Part shown: in pieces, positions 6,012 through 12,191 of the stretch
How positions within the stretch are numbered: position 1 is the first letter of the stretch
Layout of the letters: every line of letters starts with the position of its first letter
NCBI GenBank assembly: GCA_905203455.1
Contig: CAJKVX010000024.1
Coordinates: forward strand, 1-12,191
Length of the DNA stretch: 12,191 nucleotides
Direction: 5' to 3'
Source of the DNA: an uncultured Eubacteriales bacterium
Lineage (GTDB): Bacteria; Bacillota; Clostridia; Christensenellales; UBA1242
The notes under the pieces: model-generated
What the model saw: the letters and a program-made list of their open reading frames with translations, nothing else
The model's database searches: none
Told to the model about the DNA's origin: nothing
Made by a program: the position numbers and the translations under genes

Positions 6012-7596
6012 TTTGAAGTTTTTTGCCTAAAAGTTTAGCAAGGTCGCCAACATTTTGGGTTTTGCTGGCCTTATTTGCTGGAACAAACTTAAATGTAAGC
6101 CCCCTTTCTTCAAAAAACTGCTCAATTAATTTTTTATTTTTGCTGGCAGAAATCATATCAACAGTAATTTCATCTTCCAAAACAAACTCAACAGCCGACC
6201 CCATAACCACAACATCTTTCACTTGGCTAATTGCGGCAACCAAACTCATTACCTTTTCTTTTCTTAAAACCTGCAATAAGTCACCTAACAGTTGAGATTT
6301 ATCCTCGCTTTTTTCTTTGTCATTCTTTTGCGATACAATGTTATTAACATTTGAAGAACTTGCCTCAACTTTTGTTTCTTGTGGGGCAGGGTTCGCGTTA
6401 AATTCATTTCTGCTTACAGTTAAATTTGCCAAATTTTCAATGTTTTTGGGGCTTTTTTCATTAAAATTTGCCACATTTTGCATTTTCTTTTCAAGTTCAG
6501 AAACGCGTGAATTAAGGTTGTCTTTATTTATCACTTTTATCATATTGCATTCAAGAACAACCCTTGGCATAACTGAATATCTAAGTTCAGCTTCAATTTC
6601 ACTTAACACTTCAATGGCACTTAAAATTTTATTATAGTTTTGTTTTGTGGCTTGAGCCTTCATTTGCTCAAAAACTTCGTTACTTACAACAATCAACTCT
6701 CTAGCCCTTTTAGGCAAGGTGATAATGTAAAGCAAATCTCTAAAATATGTTATCAAATCTCTTGAAAACACAAGCGGGCTTTTCCCTTGCCCCAAAACAT
6801 CATCTAATTTTGACAACATTTTGCCAACATCTCCCTCAAGCAAACTTTGCGAAACCTCAACCAAACTTTGCCTGCTGGCAACGCCCAAAACTTCAAGCAC
6901 ACCCTCGGTTGTTAAATTGTTTTCGCAAAAAGATATGCATCTGTCTGCAATTGAAAGCGTGTCTCTAACACTGCCTTCTCCTGCCCTAGCAATAATGTTT
7001 AAGGCTTGCAAGTCTGCCTTGATGCCGTTTTCCTTGCAAATTTTTTCAAGCAATTCAACCAATTTTTGGTTTGAAACCAGTTTAAAATCAAACCTCATGC
7101 ACCTTGAAAGAATTGTTGCAGGAAGTTTGTGAACCTCAGTTGTTGCCAAAATAAAAACAACATCTTGCGGAGGTTCTTCAAGGGTTTTTAAAAGTGCATT
7201 AAACGCATTAACACTAAGCATGTGAACTTCATCAATAATATAAACCTTATATTTCCCGTTAACCGGTGGATATTTCACCTTTTCTCTTAAATCTCTAATT
7301 TCATCAACACCGTTATTGCTGGCAGCATCAATTTCCAAAATGTCCATATTATTTTCAATTTCACAAACTGAACACTTCCCACAAGGCGAGCCGTTATTTG
7401 TACTAGTGCAATTTATTGCCCTTGCAAAAATTTTAGCAGTGCTTGTTTTCCCAGTTCCCCTGCTTCCACAAAACAAATAAGCGTGACTAATTTGCCCGTT
7501 TTTAATTTGATTTTTCAATGTTCTTATAATATCATCTTGCCCAATAACCTCATCAAAAGTTTTTGGTCTGTATTTTCTATATAATGCTAAATACAT
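6004..7596 (-). CDS. dnaX: DNA polymerase III subunit gamma/tau
   Basis: A 530-residue clamp-loader ATPase that, with delta and delta', loads the sliding clamp at replication forks. Family motifs are in order: YRPKTFDEVIGQ near the start, Walker A GSRGTGKTS (44-52, K50), the zinc-binding cysteines C63, C72, C75 and C78, Walker B IIDEVH (D122, E123), sensor ATTE (151-154) and the SRC arginine finger (164-166). The collar domain follows to about 370. A short coiled-coil-like stretch and a Ser/Asn/Lys-rich linker lead to a small folded C-terminal domain, as in tau of Bacillota. The length is close to B. subtilis DnaX, and no internal stop or frameshift is seen. The ATG has an excellent ribosome site (GGAGG, seven bases upstream). 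The usual followers yaaK/ybaB and recR are not downstream here. Confidence 0.97.
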   Translation of the reverse strand: MYLALYRKYRPKTFDEVIGQDDIIRTLKNQIKNGQISHAYLFCGSRGTGKTSTAKIFARAINCTSTNNGSPCGKCSVCEIENNMDILEIDAASNNGVDEIRDLREKVKYPPVNGKYKVYIIDEVHMLSVNAFNALLKTLEEPPQDVVFILATTEVHKLPATILSRCMRFDFKLVSNQKLVELLEKICKENGIKADLQALNIIARAGEGSVRDTLSIADRCISFCENNLTTEGVLEVLGVASRQSLVEVSQSLLEGDVGKMLSKLDDVLGQGKSPLVFSRDLITYFRDLLYIITLPKRARELIVVSNEVFEQMKAQATKQNYNKILSAIEVLSEIEAELRYSVMPRVVLECNMIKVINKDNLNSRVSELEKKMQNVANFNEKSPKNIENLANLTVSRNEFNANPAPQETKVEASSSNVNNIVSQKNDKEKSEDKSQLLGDLLQVLRKEKVMSLVAAISQVKDVVVMGSAVEFVLEDEITVDMISASKNKKLIEQFFEERGLTFKFVPANKASKTQNVGDLAKLLGKKLQID

Positions 7597-7613
7597 TACT
7601 TTTCCTCCGCTTT

Positions 7614-7750
7614 ATGCCAAAATCTATTTTAATATAATTGATGCTTTAATGCAAGTTTGATTTAATGTAATCATATTGTTTATGCAAATTTACTTTTAGT
7701 GTGATTCTGTTGTTTTATGCAAGCCCTATCACTAATGCCATTTAATGTTT
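7614..7750. repeat. Phased ~34-nt ATGCAA repeats upstream of dnaX
   Basis: Imperfect units begin at 7614 (ATGCCAAAA), 7649, 7682 and 7717 (each ATGCAA), at spacings of 35, 33 and 35. They share a T-rich tail ending in TTGTTT or TTTAAT-like strings. Read on the minus strand, each ATGCAA is TTGCAT, a fair -35 sequence, with TAAA-type sequence 17-18 bases downstream. Confidence 0.55.
7626..7654 (-). promoter_or_regulatory. Probable dnaX promoter
   Basis: On the minus strand TTGCAT (7649-7654) is followed by a 17-base spacer and TAAAAT (7626-7631). Transcription would begin near 7619, leaving a leader of about 22 bases that holds the GGAGG ribosome site. It lies in the repeat tract described nearby, which offers further TTGCAT copies upstream. 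Confidence 0.55.
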
Positions 7751-7822
7751 AACGCAAAACTCAATTTAACACCAACCGCTTTTTGCAAAAATGATATAAT
7801 TTTATGTAAAAATCATTAAATT

Positions 7823-8392
7823 TTAGCCATTTTTAAAAGTTTTTGCTTTGTTTTTTATTCTTTGAATAGTGTTATCAATTTGCTTTGGGGTTTTGTTTAA
7901 AGCCTTTGCAATTTTAGATTGACTAAGCCCCCTTAAATAAAGTTCTAACACCTGCCCCTCACCTTTGCTTAAAGTTTGCTTTAAAATGTTAAGTTGTTCA
8001 TCAGTTGTTTCTTGGTTAAGCACAATTGTTTCAGGGTCAACATCAAGATAATTTAAATATGAATTATCAAACTCAAGTTCAAACTCTTGGTTTTCATCAT
8101 TCTTTTGGTTAAACGACACATAGTTATTAAGTGGCTGGTTTTTCTTTGTGTTTGCGTGTTTAATTGCATCAATTATCTGCCTTTTAATGCACAACATTGC
8201 AAACTTTTTGAATGTTGAACTGGTGTAATCACCCTTGCTGAAATCATATTTTTTGCATGCTTCAAGCAATCCAATCATTCCTTCTTGAAATAAATCTTCT
8301 TGGCTGCCACCAACTAAAAAATATCTTCTGCAAACCGCTCTGATTGTGTCAGCATAGGCATCTATTAATTTTTCAAGTTCCTTTTCGTCCAT
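7823..8392 (-). CDS. sigH: SigH-like sigma-70 family factor
   Basis: A 189-residue RNA polymerase sigma factor of the SigH (Spo0H) type. Region 2 is recognisable: YFLVGGSQEDLFQEGMIGLL (24-43), matching the GxxREDLIQEGMIGL hallmark, then the TFKKFAMLCIKRQIIDAIK stretch (60-78) of regions 2.3-2.4, followed by QPLNNYVSFN (86-95), where SigH proteins have a similar PLNSYVSLN. Region 4 spans about 136-185, with the helix-turn-helix near LSQSKIAKALNKTPKQIDN (156-174). The Asn/Glu/Asp-rich linker (95-120) is variable in the family. SigH directs early stationary-phase and sporulation genes in Bacillus; whether this organism sporulates is not shown. It lies 69 bases after rlmB, the classical arrangement except that yacP is missing. 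The ATG has an AAAGGTG ribosome site. Confidence 0.87.
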   Translation of the reverse strand: MDEKELEKLIDAYADTIRAVCRRYFLVGGSQEDLFQEGMIGLLEACKKYDFSKGDYTSSTFKKFAMLCIKRQIIDAIKHANTKKNQPLNNYVSFNQKNDENQEFELEFDNSYLNYLDVDPETIVLNQETTDEQLNILKQTLSKGEGQVLELYLRGLSQSKIAKALNKTPKQIDNTIQRIKNKAKTFKNG

Positions 8393-8461
8393 TCATTCAC
8401 CTTTAATAATTTAAACATTTTAATAATAAATTGCCCAAAATTGCGTGTTTTTTAATGTTTT

Positions 8462-9205
8462 TTATGCTTTTTTGCTTTGTTTTTGCAATCTTTGCCTTGT
8501 GACTTCATACAAAACAATCCCCGCACTTACACTTGCATTTAGCGAATTGATTTTTCCAAACATTGGAATGCTTATAATCTTATCACACTTTTTATTTACA
8601 AGTGCTGAAACACCTTGCCCTTCGCCACCAACAACAATGGCAACATCTCCAACCAGGTCAGTGTTATACATAGTGTCTCCTTGCATATCACATGAATAAA
8701 CCCAAATATTTTTCTGCTTTAAACTTTCAATTGTGCTTGCCAAGTTTGAAACCTTGCAAACAGAAACATATGCAGCAGCCCCCGCACTTACCCTTACAAC
8801 CGTTTCGTTAACAACCGCCGACCTGTTTTTAGGAATAACCACCGCTGTTGCGCTAACGCATTCAGCAACCCTTAAAACACTGCCAAGGTTATGTGGGTCA
8901 AGCACGCCATCAAGCAACACAAGCAAAATTTGCTCACCTTTATTTCTTGCATTTGCAATTACTTCACCCAAATCACTATAAACAAAGTCAGATGCAACTG
9001 CAATAACCCCCTGGTGCTTGCCAGTTTCACTCAGTTTATCAAGTTGCTTTTTTGCTGCATTTTCAGTTTTAATGCCCTTGCTTTTAGCAAGTTCAAAAAT
9101 TTGATGCAGTTTATCATCAAAAGCCTTGTTTTCAAAAATCACCTTTTCAACTGTTTTATCACTATTTAAAAGTTCAAAAACCGCATTTTTACCTTCAAAA
9201 TTCAT
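8462..9205 (-). CDS. rlmB: 23S rRNA (guanosine-2'-O-) methyltransferase, RlmB/TrmH family
   Basis: A 247-residue SPOUT methyltransferase that adds a 2'-O-methyl group from S-adenosylmethionine to a guanosine in 23S rRNA (G2251 in E. coli numbering). An N-terminal substrate-binding domain covers about residues 1-75. The trefoil-knot domain carries the three family motifs: DPHNLGSVLRVAE (103-115, with Asn106 and Arg112), VVGGEGQGVS (191-200) and IPMFGKINSLNAS (213-225). The start at 9205 is chosen because GGAGAG stands just before it and because family members begin with a short lead into GRNAVxEAL-like sequence. An upstream in-frame TTG (9226) and ATG (9217) would add only a few unlikely residues. 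It sits between mrnC and sigH, as in Bacillus. The family includes tRNA methylases, so the exact target is inferred. Confidence 0.92.
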   Translation of the reverse strand: MNFEGKNAVFELLNSDKTVEKVIFENKAFDDKLHQIFELAKSKGIKTENAAKKQLDKLSETGKHQGVIAVASDFVYSDLGEVIANARNKGEQILLVLLDGVLDPHNLGSVLRVAECVSATAVVIPKNRSAVVNETVVRVSAGAAAYVSVCKVSNLASTIESLKQKNIWVYSCDMQGDTMYNTDLVGDVAIVVGGEGQGVSALVNKKCDKIISIPMFGKINSLNASVSAGIVLYEVTRQRLQKQSKKA

Positions 9206-9209
9206 AAAA

Positions 9210-9215
9210 CTCTCC
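9210..9215 (-). promoter_or_regulatory. Ribosome binding site of rlmB
   Basis: GGAGAG on the minus strand, four bases before the ATG at 9205. It overlaps the alternative ATG at 9217, which supports the shorter protein. Confidence 0.7.
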
Positions 9216-9286
9216 ATGTTTTGCAAATTTTACATAAATTTTTAACCAAATTGCACCAATTAAACGCAATTTAGTGCAAATTAGTT

Positions 9287-9724
9287 TTAATTTAAACTTA
9301 GTTCTGGGTTATTTAACACATAATTTAAAACAAATTCTAACCTTTCAATTTGATTTGTTAAATATAAATACCCAAGCAATGCTTCAAAAGCAGTTGCTAA
9401 CCTATATTCAATAACTGAATAGTTTTTAGCCACTGAGTGAGTGTGAGTGTTTCTTGCACGCCTGCACACCTCTGCTTCTTGCTCATTTAAAACTGGTTCA
9501 ATCAATTTAAAAAATTTAGCCTGCGCCCCAGCATTAACAAGTTGATTAATTTTTTTTGTTACCACATTAACATTTAAGGTTGTGTTTCTAACAAACCAAG
9601 TTCTAAGATAAAGCGATTGCACGGCATCACCCACCAAGGCGAAATTAAGTGATGAAATGTTTTTAGCGTCAACTTCGCCCCCAACTTTAATATCAAATGA
9701 AATTCTCTTTTTCTCATTTTTCAT
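9287..9724 (-). CDS. mrnC: Mini-ribonuclease III (23S rRNA processing)
   Basis: A 145-residue protein made of a lone RNase III catalytic domain without the double-stranded-RNA-binding domain. In Bacillus it trims the ends of 23S rRNA. Seen here are the catalytic-site string LVGDAV (30-35, Asp33), NAGAQAK (64-70), EAEVCRRARNT (83-93), and the second acidic motif FEALLGYLYL (113-122, Glu114), all typical of the family. The first ~22 residues are a charged extension beyond the usual start. Translation from the ATG at 9724 is the only reasonable choice: an in-frame TAG lies 30 bases upstream and no later Met precedes the core. No ribosome site precedes it; a TATAAT box lies six bases upstream instead, suggesting a leaderless message. 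rlmB follows after 81 bases. Confidence 0.93.
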   Translation of the reverse strand: MKNEKKRISFDIKVGGEVDAKNISSLNFALVGDAVQSLYLRTWFVRNTTLNVNVVTKKINQLVNAGAQAKFFKLIEPVLNEQEAEVCRRARNTHTHSVAKNYSVIEYRLATAFEALLGYLYLTNQIERLEFVLNYVLNNPELSLN

Positions 9725-9730
9725 GTATTC

Positions 9731-9759
9731 ATTATACCATTTAATTACCCCCTAAGCAA
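9731..9759 (-). promoter_or_regulatory. Promoter of mrnC
   Basis: On the minus strand TTGCTT (9754-9759), a 17-base spacer ending in TGG, then a perfect TATAAT (9731-9736). The TGn before the -10 makes it an extended -10 type. Only six bases separate the -10 from the mrnC ATG, so the predicted start of transcription is at or within a base or two of the start codon. Confidence 0.7.
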
Positions 9760-10053
9760 GAATTCAATAATAAAATTAAATTTAAAGCCCAAATAGCATA
9801 GATAATGCCGCTGCCACTTTGTTACCTTGCATATTAATAATAACCCTTATTAGCACCACTTACTTTTATCACCCCAACGCCACCTTGCAATTTAATAACC
9901 ATGGTCGTTATCTTTTAATATTTAACGCTCTCAATTTATCACTTTTCCCCGTTCAACTGCATCTTTAACATGAACCCCGTAAAACAAATTAACCAAATAT
10001 TGAATATTTAAATTATTGCAAAAATTAATTTTCCTATTGAAAATAATAAAATA

Positions 10054-10083
10054 ATAAGACATATCTGCTGATATGCCTTATTA
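10054..10083 (-). terminator. Intrinsic terminator of the repeat-protein operon
   Basis: AATAAG-A-CATATC (10054-10066) pairs with GATATG-C-CTTATT (10071-10083) around a TGCT loop, with one internal mismatch. On the minus strand a T-rich tail follows (TTATTTTATTATTTTC). It begins 11 bases after the stop codon of the 97-residue protein. Confidence 0.75.
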
Positions 10084-10094
10084 AAAATGCTTTT

Positions 10095-10388
10095 TTATAT
10101 TCCAAAAGGATCATTTTTTAAATATTCTTCAATGTCTATATTTTTGCTAATTAACCCTTCAAGTTCTTGAGTTAAAGATTCTTTACTCATTGTCATTATG
10201 TTTGGATTTTGATAAAACAGTTCTGGCAAATCCTCTATGGGATAACCATATTGCGATAGCACTTGCATCACTTCTTTCACTTCGCTTAAAGTTGTTACAT
10301 CAAGTGTTGGAGCAAGTGATTTCATGTCTATAATTTCACTTTTAGTAAAATTCATTTTTAGCAAAAATTTTTCTAAATTTAAATCCAT
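10095..10388 (-). CDS. Unrecognised small helical protein with mTERF-like repeat
   Basis: A 97-residue acidic, mostly helical protein that I do not recognise as a named family. The middle part, GYPIEDLPELFYQNPNIMTM (about 48-67), follows the same plan as the repeats of the larger neighbouring protein: a short helix, then a hydrophobic helix with a conserved N/xP, then LL or IM and a Ser/Thr-x-E turn. The first part, LNLEKFLLKMNFTKSEI, looks like another degenerate unit. It has no signal peptide or membrane helix, so it is probably cytoplasmic. It starts 11 bases after the larger gene, with a strong AAGGGGG ribosome site seven bases before its ATG, and is followed by a terminator. It is therefore the second gene of a two-gene operon, possibly a partner or paralogous fragment of the first. 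Function unknown. Confidence 0.75.
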   Translation of the reverse strand: MDLNLEKFLLKMNFTKSEIIDMKSLAPTLDVTTLSEVKEVMQVLSQYGYPIEDLPELFYQNPNIMTMSKESLTQELEGLISKNIDIEEYLKNDPFGI

Positions 10389-10399
10389 ATAAATCCCCC

Positions 10400-11257
10400 T
10401 TATTTATCCAAATTCTCTTCCTCAATCGGCGCAGTAAGTGTCGGTTCACCAATCATTAACGCAAGTTCATTATATTTATAATTCACATATTCAACAGCCT
10501 TTTTTGTCAAAGGATATTGTTTCATTAATTCAGTACTTTCAATTGAATATTTTTTTTGAAAAGCCTTCTCTTCTAACACAATGTCATCAACTCTGTGTCC
10601 TTCTTTATCTTTTAAAAAGCAAAACCTTGCCCAAAGTTTATCTGCAGATGTCAAAAACCAATTGCCTTTGTTTAAAAATTGCTTTCCTTGAGAATTAATG
10701 AAATGAAGCATATATTTAACAATAAAATTTTTTGGAGAGGACAATAGAATAGATGGACTATTAACAATTGTATCCTTATCAATTTTCAATTTATCAAAAT
10801 TTTCCTTTTTTTTCAGCACATTTTCAGCACTATAACATAACATTGCGTACGAAATTTTTAACATCTTATTAAATTCTATTTGAGTTAAATTAAATGTTCT
10901 TTTATAGAAATCTGTTTTATCTATAACACTGTCGGCACTCAAGCCTAAAAGTGCTGGTAATGTTTTTAACATCTTATTAAATTCTGCCTGAGTTAAATTA
11001 AAGTCCTCTTTATAAGAATCTGCTTTGTCTATAACACTTTCGTCACTATATCCTAAAAGTTCTGGTGTTGATTTAAGCATCTTATTAAATTCTGTTTGAG
11101 TCAAATTAAATGTTTTTTTATAAAAATCCGCCTTATCCAAATAAGACTGCTCATCTGATTTTGGAATATATGAAAGTAAATCGTTTTTACTTTCGATGTC
11201 TTCATCTGACCAATCACAATGTTCTTTTAAAAATTTATATAATTCGTTATTATTCAT
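10400..11257 (-). CDS. Unrecognised protein with three 36-residue mTERF-like helical repeats
   Basis: A 285-residue, soluble, Lys/Glu-rich protein. Three consecutive 36-residue repeats occupy residues 42-77, 78-113 and 114-149. Each has the pattern K(A/T)D(F/S)YK..FNLTQ.EFNKMLK...., then, except in the third unit, a Pro, then (E/A)(L/M)L.(Y/L)S..(S/N)V(I/L). A fourth, diverged unit (150-183, with NSPSILLSSPKN) follows, and a partial one may precede (20-41). The plan of short helix, amphipathic helix, xP and LL resembles repeats of mTERF proteins, the nucleic-acid-binding superhelices of mitochondria and chloroplasts, but this is motif-level similarity only. The C-terminal ~100 residues (YSIESTELMKQYPLTKKAVE and after) may hold one more unit. 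There is no export signal. A strong promoter lies upstream; the ribosome site is weak (GAAAG). Function unknown. Confidence 0.8.
   Translation of the reverse strand: MNNNELYKFLKEHCDWSDEDIESKNDLLSYIPKSDEQSYLDKADFYKKTFNLTQTEFNKMLKSTPELLGYSDESVIDKADSYKEDFNLTQAEFNKMLKTLPALLGLSADSVIDKTDFYKRTFNLTQIEFNKMLKISYAMLCYSAENVLKKKENFDKLKIDKDTIVNSPSILLSSPKNFIVKYMLHFINSQGKQFLNKGNWFLTSADKLWARFCFLKDKEGHRVDDIVLEEKAFQKKYSIESTELMKQYPLTKKAVEYVNYKYNELALMIGEPTLTAPIEEENLDK
10811..11134 (-). repeat. Three in-frame tandem 108-bp repeats inside the repeat-protein gene
   Basis: Units at 11027-11134, 10919-11026 and 10811-10918 encode the three 36-residue repeats. They recur without any length change, with strings such as CATCTTATTAAATTCT (plus strand) present in all three. 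This points to fairly recent duplication or selection for exact repeat length. Confidence 0.85.
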
Positions 11258-11275
11258 AAACTTTCAACTCAGCAA

Positions 11276-11304
11276 AGTATACCATTTTCCCCATTAAATG
11301 TCAA
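11276..11304 (-). promoter_or_regulatory. Near-consensus promoter of the repeat-protein operon
   Basis: On the minus strand TTGACA (11299-11304), a 17-base spacer ending in TGG, then TATACT (11276-11281). This is a perfect -35, a five-of-six -10 and an extended TGn. Eighteen bases separate the -10 from the ATG at 11257, giving a leader of about 11 bases. Confidence 0.85.
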
Positions 11305-11471
11305 TAGACGCCATTTAAACTACTCTTTAAAAAAATGTTTAAATTACAATAACTTAATATACATAAAAGATGTAATTATGTGAATGATATTAATCAAATC
11401 ATTTTTATCAAGTACATTAGCATTATTTGAATAACATTCATATTAATTTACTTAAAATAATAAACTTTACT

Positions 11472-12191
11472 ATGGTAAAAGGAAATGTAAAAAAAAGAAA
11501 ATGTAAAAAATTAAAGGCTGTTATTGCCTTTTTTGTGTGTTTTGCCCTTTTAATTTCATCAAGTGCCGTGGCAAGCAGTGTTACAACTGCTTCAAGCACA
11601 GCAAGGGAAGATGCCCCAAGCATTGGCTACACAGTGGTTATTGACCCTGGGCATGGCGGGCTTGACCCAGGAAGCATTGGCAGAACAAGTAAAGTTAAAG
11701 AGGCAGAAATTAACCTTATAATTTCAAACATTTTGGCAAGTTATTTAAAAAGTGTTGGCATTACCGTTGTGTTAACACGCACTAATGAAAACGGACTTTA
11801 CGGGCTTTACAGCACCAATTACAAAAAGCGAGACATGGCAAAAAGAAAAGAAATTATTGAAGAGGTTAAACCAAACATGGTTATATCTGTTCACATGAAC
11901 AGTTTTACAAACTCTAAATTAAGAGGCGCCCAAGTTTTTTATGATAAATCAAGCGAAATTAGCCGTGAACTTGCCCTTTCAATTCAAAAATTCTTTACTC
12001 AAAATCTTCCGTCAAGCGACAAAGGCGTAAGCGTTGGAGATTACTATATGCTTAAATGCACCGAGGCGCCATCAGTGATTGCCGAATGTGGGTTTTTATC
12101 TAACGGTGAAGATGAAAAGTTGCTTCTTGACCCAACATATCAAGATAAAGTTGCCAACTGCATTTTCATGGGAGTTATGAACTTTTTAAAC
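11472..12191 (+). CDS. cwlD: N-acetylmuramoyl-L-alanine amidase, CwlD-like (3' end beyond window)
   Basis: An open frame of 240 codons from the ATG at 11472 with no stop before the window ends. The start is basic (KKRKCKKLK) followed by a hydrophobic stretch (residues 16-34) and a possible AVA-SS cleavage site, so it is exported. The Amidase_3 catalytic domain starts at VVIDPGHGG (55-63). The zinc and catalytic residues are all visible: His61, Glu77, His141 (SVHMNS) and Glu205 (IAECGFLSN). It cleaves the bond between muramic acid and L-alanine in peptidoglycan. Length and the GAQVFY and YYMLK strings resemble CwlD, which acts with PdaA in making spore cortex, though vegetative amidases of the same family cannot be excluded. 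It is divergent from the repeat-protein operon, and no ribosome site is evident before the ATG. Little should be missing, as CwlD is about 237 residues. Confidence 0.88.
   Translation, partial: MVKGNVKKRKCKKLKAVIAFFVCFALLISSSAVASSVTTASSTAREDAPSIGYTVVIDPGHGGLDPGSIGRTSKVKEAEINLIISNILASYLKSVGITVVLTRTNENGLYGLYSTNYKKRDMAKRKEIIEEVKPNMVISVHMNSFTNSKLRGAQVFYDKSSEISRELALSIQKFFTQNLPSSDKGVSVGDYYMLKCTEAPSVIAECGFLSNGEDEKLLLDPTYQDKVANCIFMGVMNFLN

Larger units (their letters stand above)
9725..10094. other. Gene-free interval upstream of mrnC
   Basis: A 370-base gap containing the mrnC promoter at one end and the terminator of the repeat-protein operon at the other. The centre (about 9780-9960) has scattered C-rich patches and only tiny frames (16 and 22 codons on the minus strand) without ribosome sites. 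The cysS gene that normally precedes mrnC is not here, and no remnant of it was recognised. Confidence 0.6.

Noticed and set aside
9251..9279. Hairpin TTGCAC/GTGCAA between mrnC and rlmB
   Set aside because: Only six outer pairs plus AATT, no T-run, no known regulatory match; probably chance in AT-rich sequence.
9834..9902. A 22-codon minus-strand frame (MVIKLQGGVGVIKV...) and a nearby 16-codon one
   Set aside because: Too short, no ribosome site, no family resemblance.
10438..10698. Open frames antisense to the repeat protein, dnaX, the ABC genes, rlmB and the amidase start
   Set aside because: All lie opposite well-supported genes, lack ribosome sites and show no family motifs.
11438..11466. 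SigE-like promoter before the amidase: TCATATT, 14-base spacer, AATAAACT
   Set aside because: The -10 matches only six of eight positions, the region is so AT-rich that chance matches are likely, and the site is just five bases from the ATG.

Overview
The window is low-GC DNA with a mostly standard bacterial gene layout. It most likely comes from a Gram-positive Bacillota (Clostridia-like) genome. The main reason is the run mrnC, rlmB, sigH, which matches the mrnC-rlmB-yacP-sigH neighbourhood of Bacillus and Clostridium, together with a CwlD-like amidase and a YtaF/MntP-type membrane protein, both families being common in spore formers. No species can be named from the sequence alone. Strong AGGAGG-type ribosome sites and TTGACA/TATAAT-type promoters are visible at several genes.

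Layout. Positions 21-3609 (+): two overlapping genes for a heterodimeric ABC exporter, followed by an intrinsic terminator. Positions 3610-4064: a gap with the terminator, a GC-rich multi-hairpin element, three short direct repeats and the probable promoter of the next gene. Positions 4065-4682 (+): a DUF204/MntP-YtaF-like six-helix membrane protein. Positions 4683-6003: 1.3 kb without a convincing gene, holding two ~95% identical copies of a multi-hairpin element, phased ~33-nt repeats, a strong orphan terminator and a cluster of palindromes. Positions 6004-9724 (-), transcribed in the order mrnC, rlmB, sigH, dnaX: mini-RNase III, a 23S rRNA ribose methyltransferase, a SigH-like sigma factor and the DNA polymerase III gamma/tau subunit. 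dnaX has its own promoter-like sites. Positions 9725-10094: a gap with the mrnC promoter and the terminator of the next operon. Positions 10095-11257 (-): a two-gene operon of unrecognised proteins made of mTERF-like helical repeats, under a near-consensus promoter. Positions 11472 to the end (+): an exported N-acetylmuramoyl-L-alanine amidase that runs off the window.

How the parts relate. The ABC pair forms one exporter with one degenerate and one competent ATP site. mrnC and rlmB both act on 23S rRNA maturation, and sigH is the usual neighbour of that pair. yacP is missing from between rlmB and sigH, and cysS is not next to mrnC. The least explained items are the bacterial mTERF-like repeat operon, the two-copy multi-hairpin element, and the recurrent ~33-35 nt phased repeats on both sides of dnaX and in the large gap.
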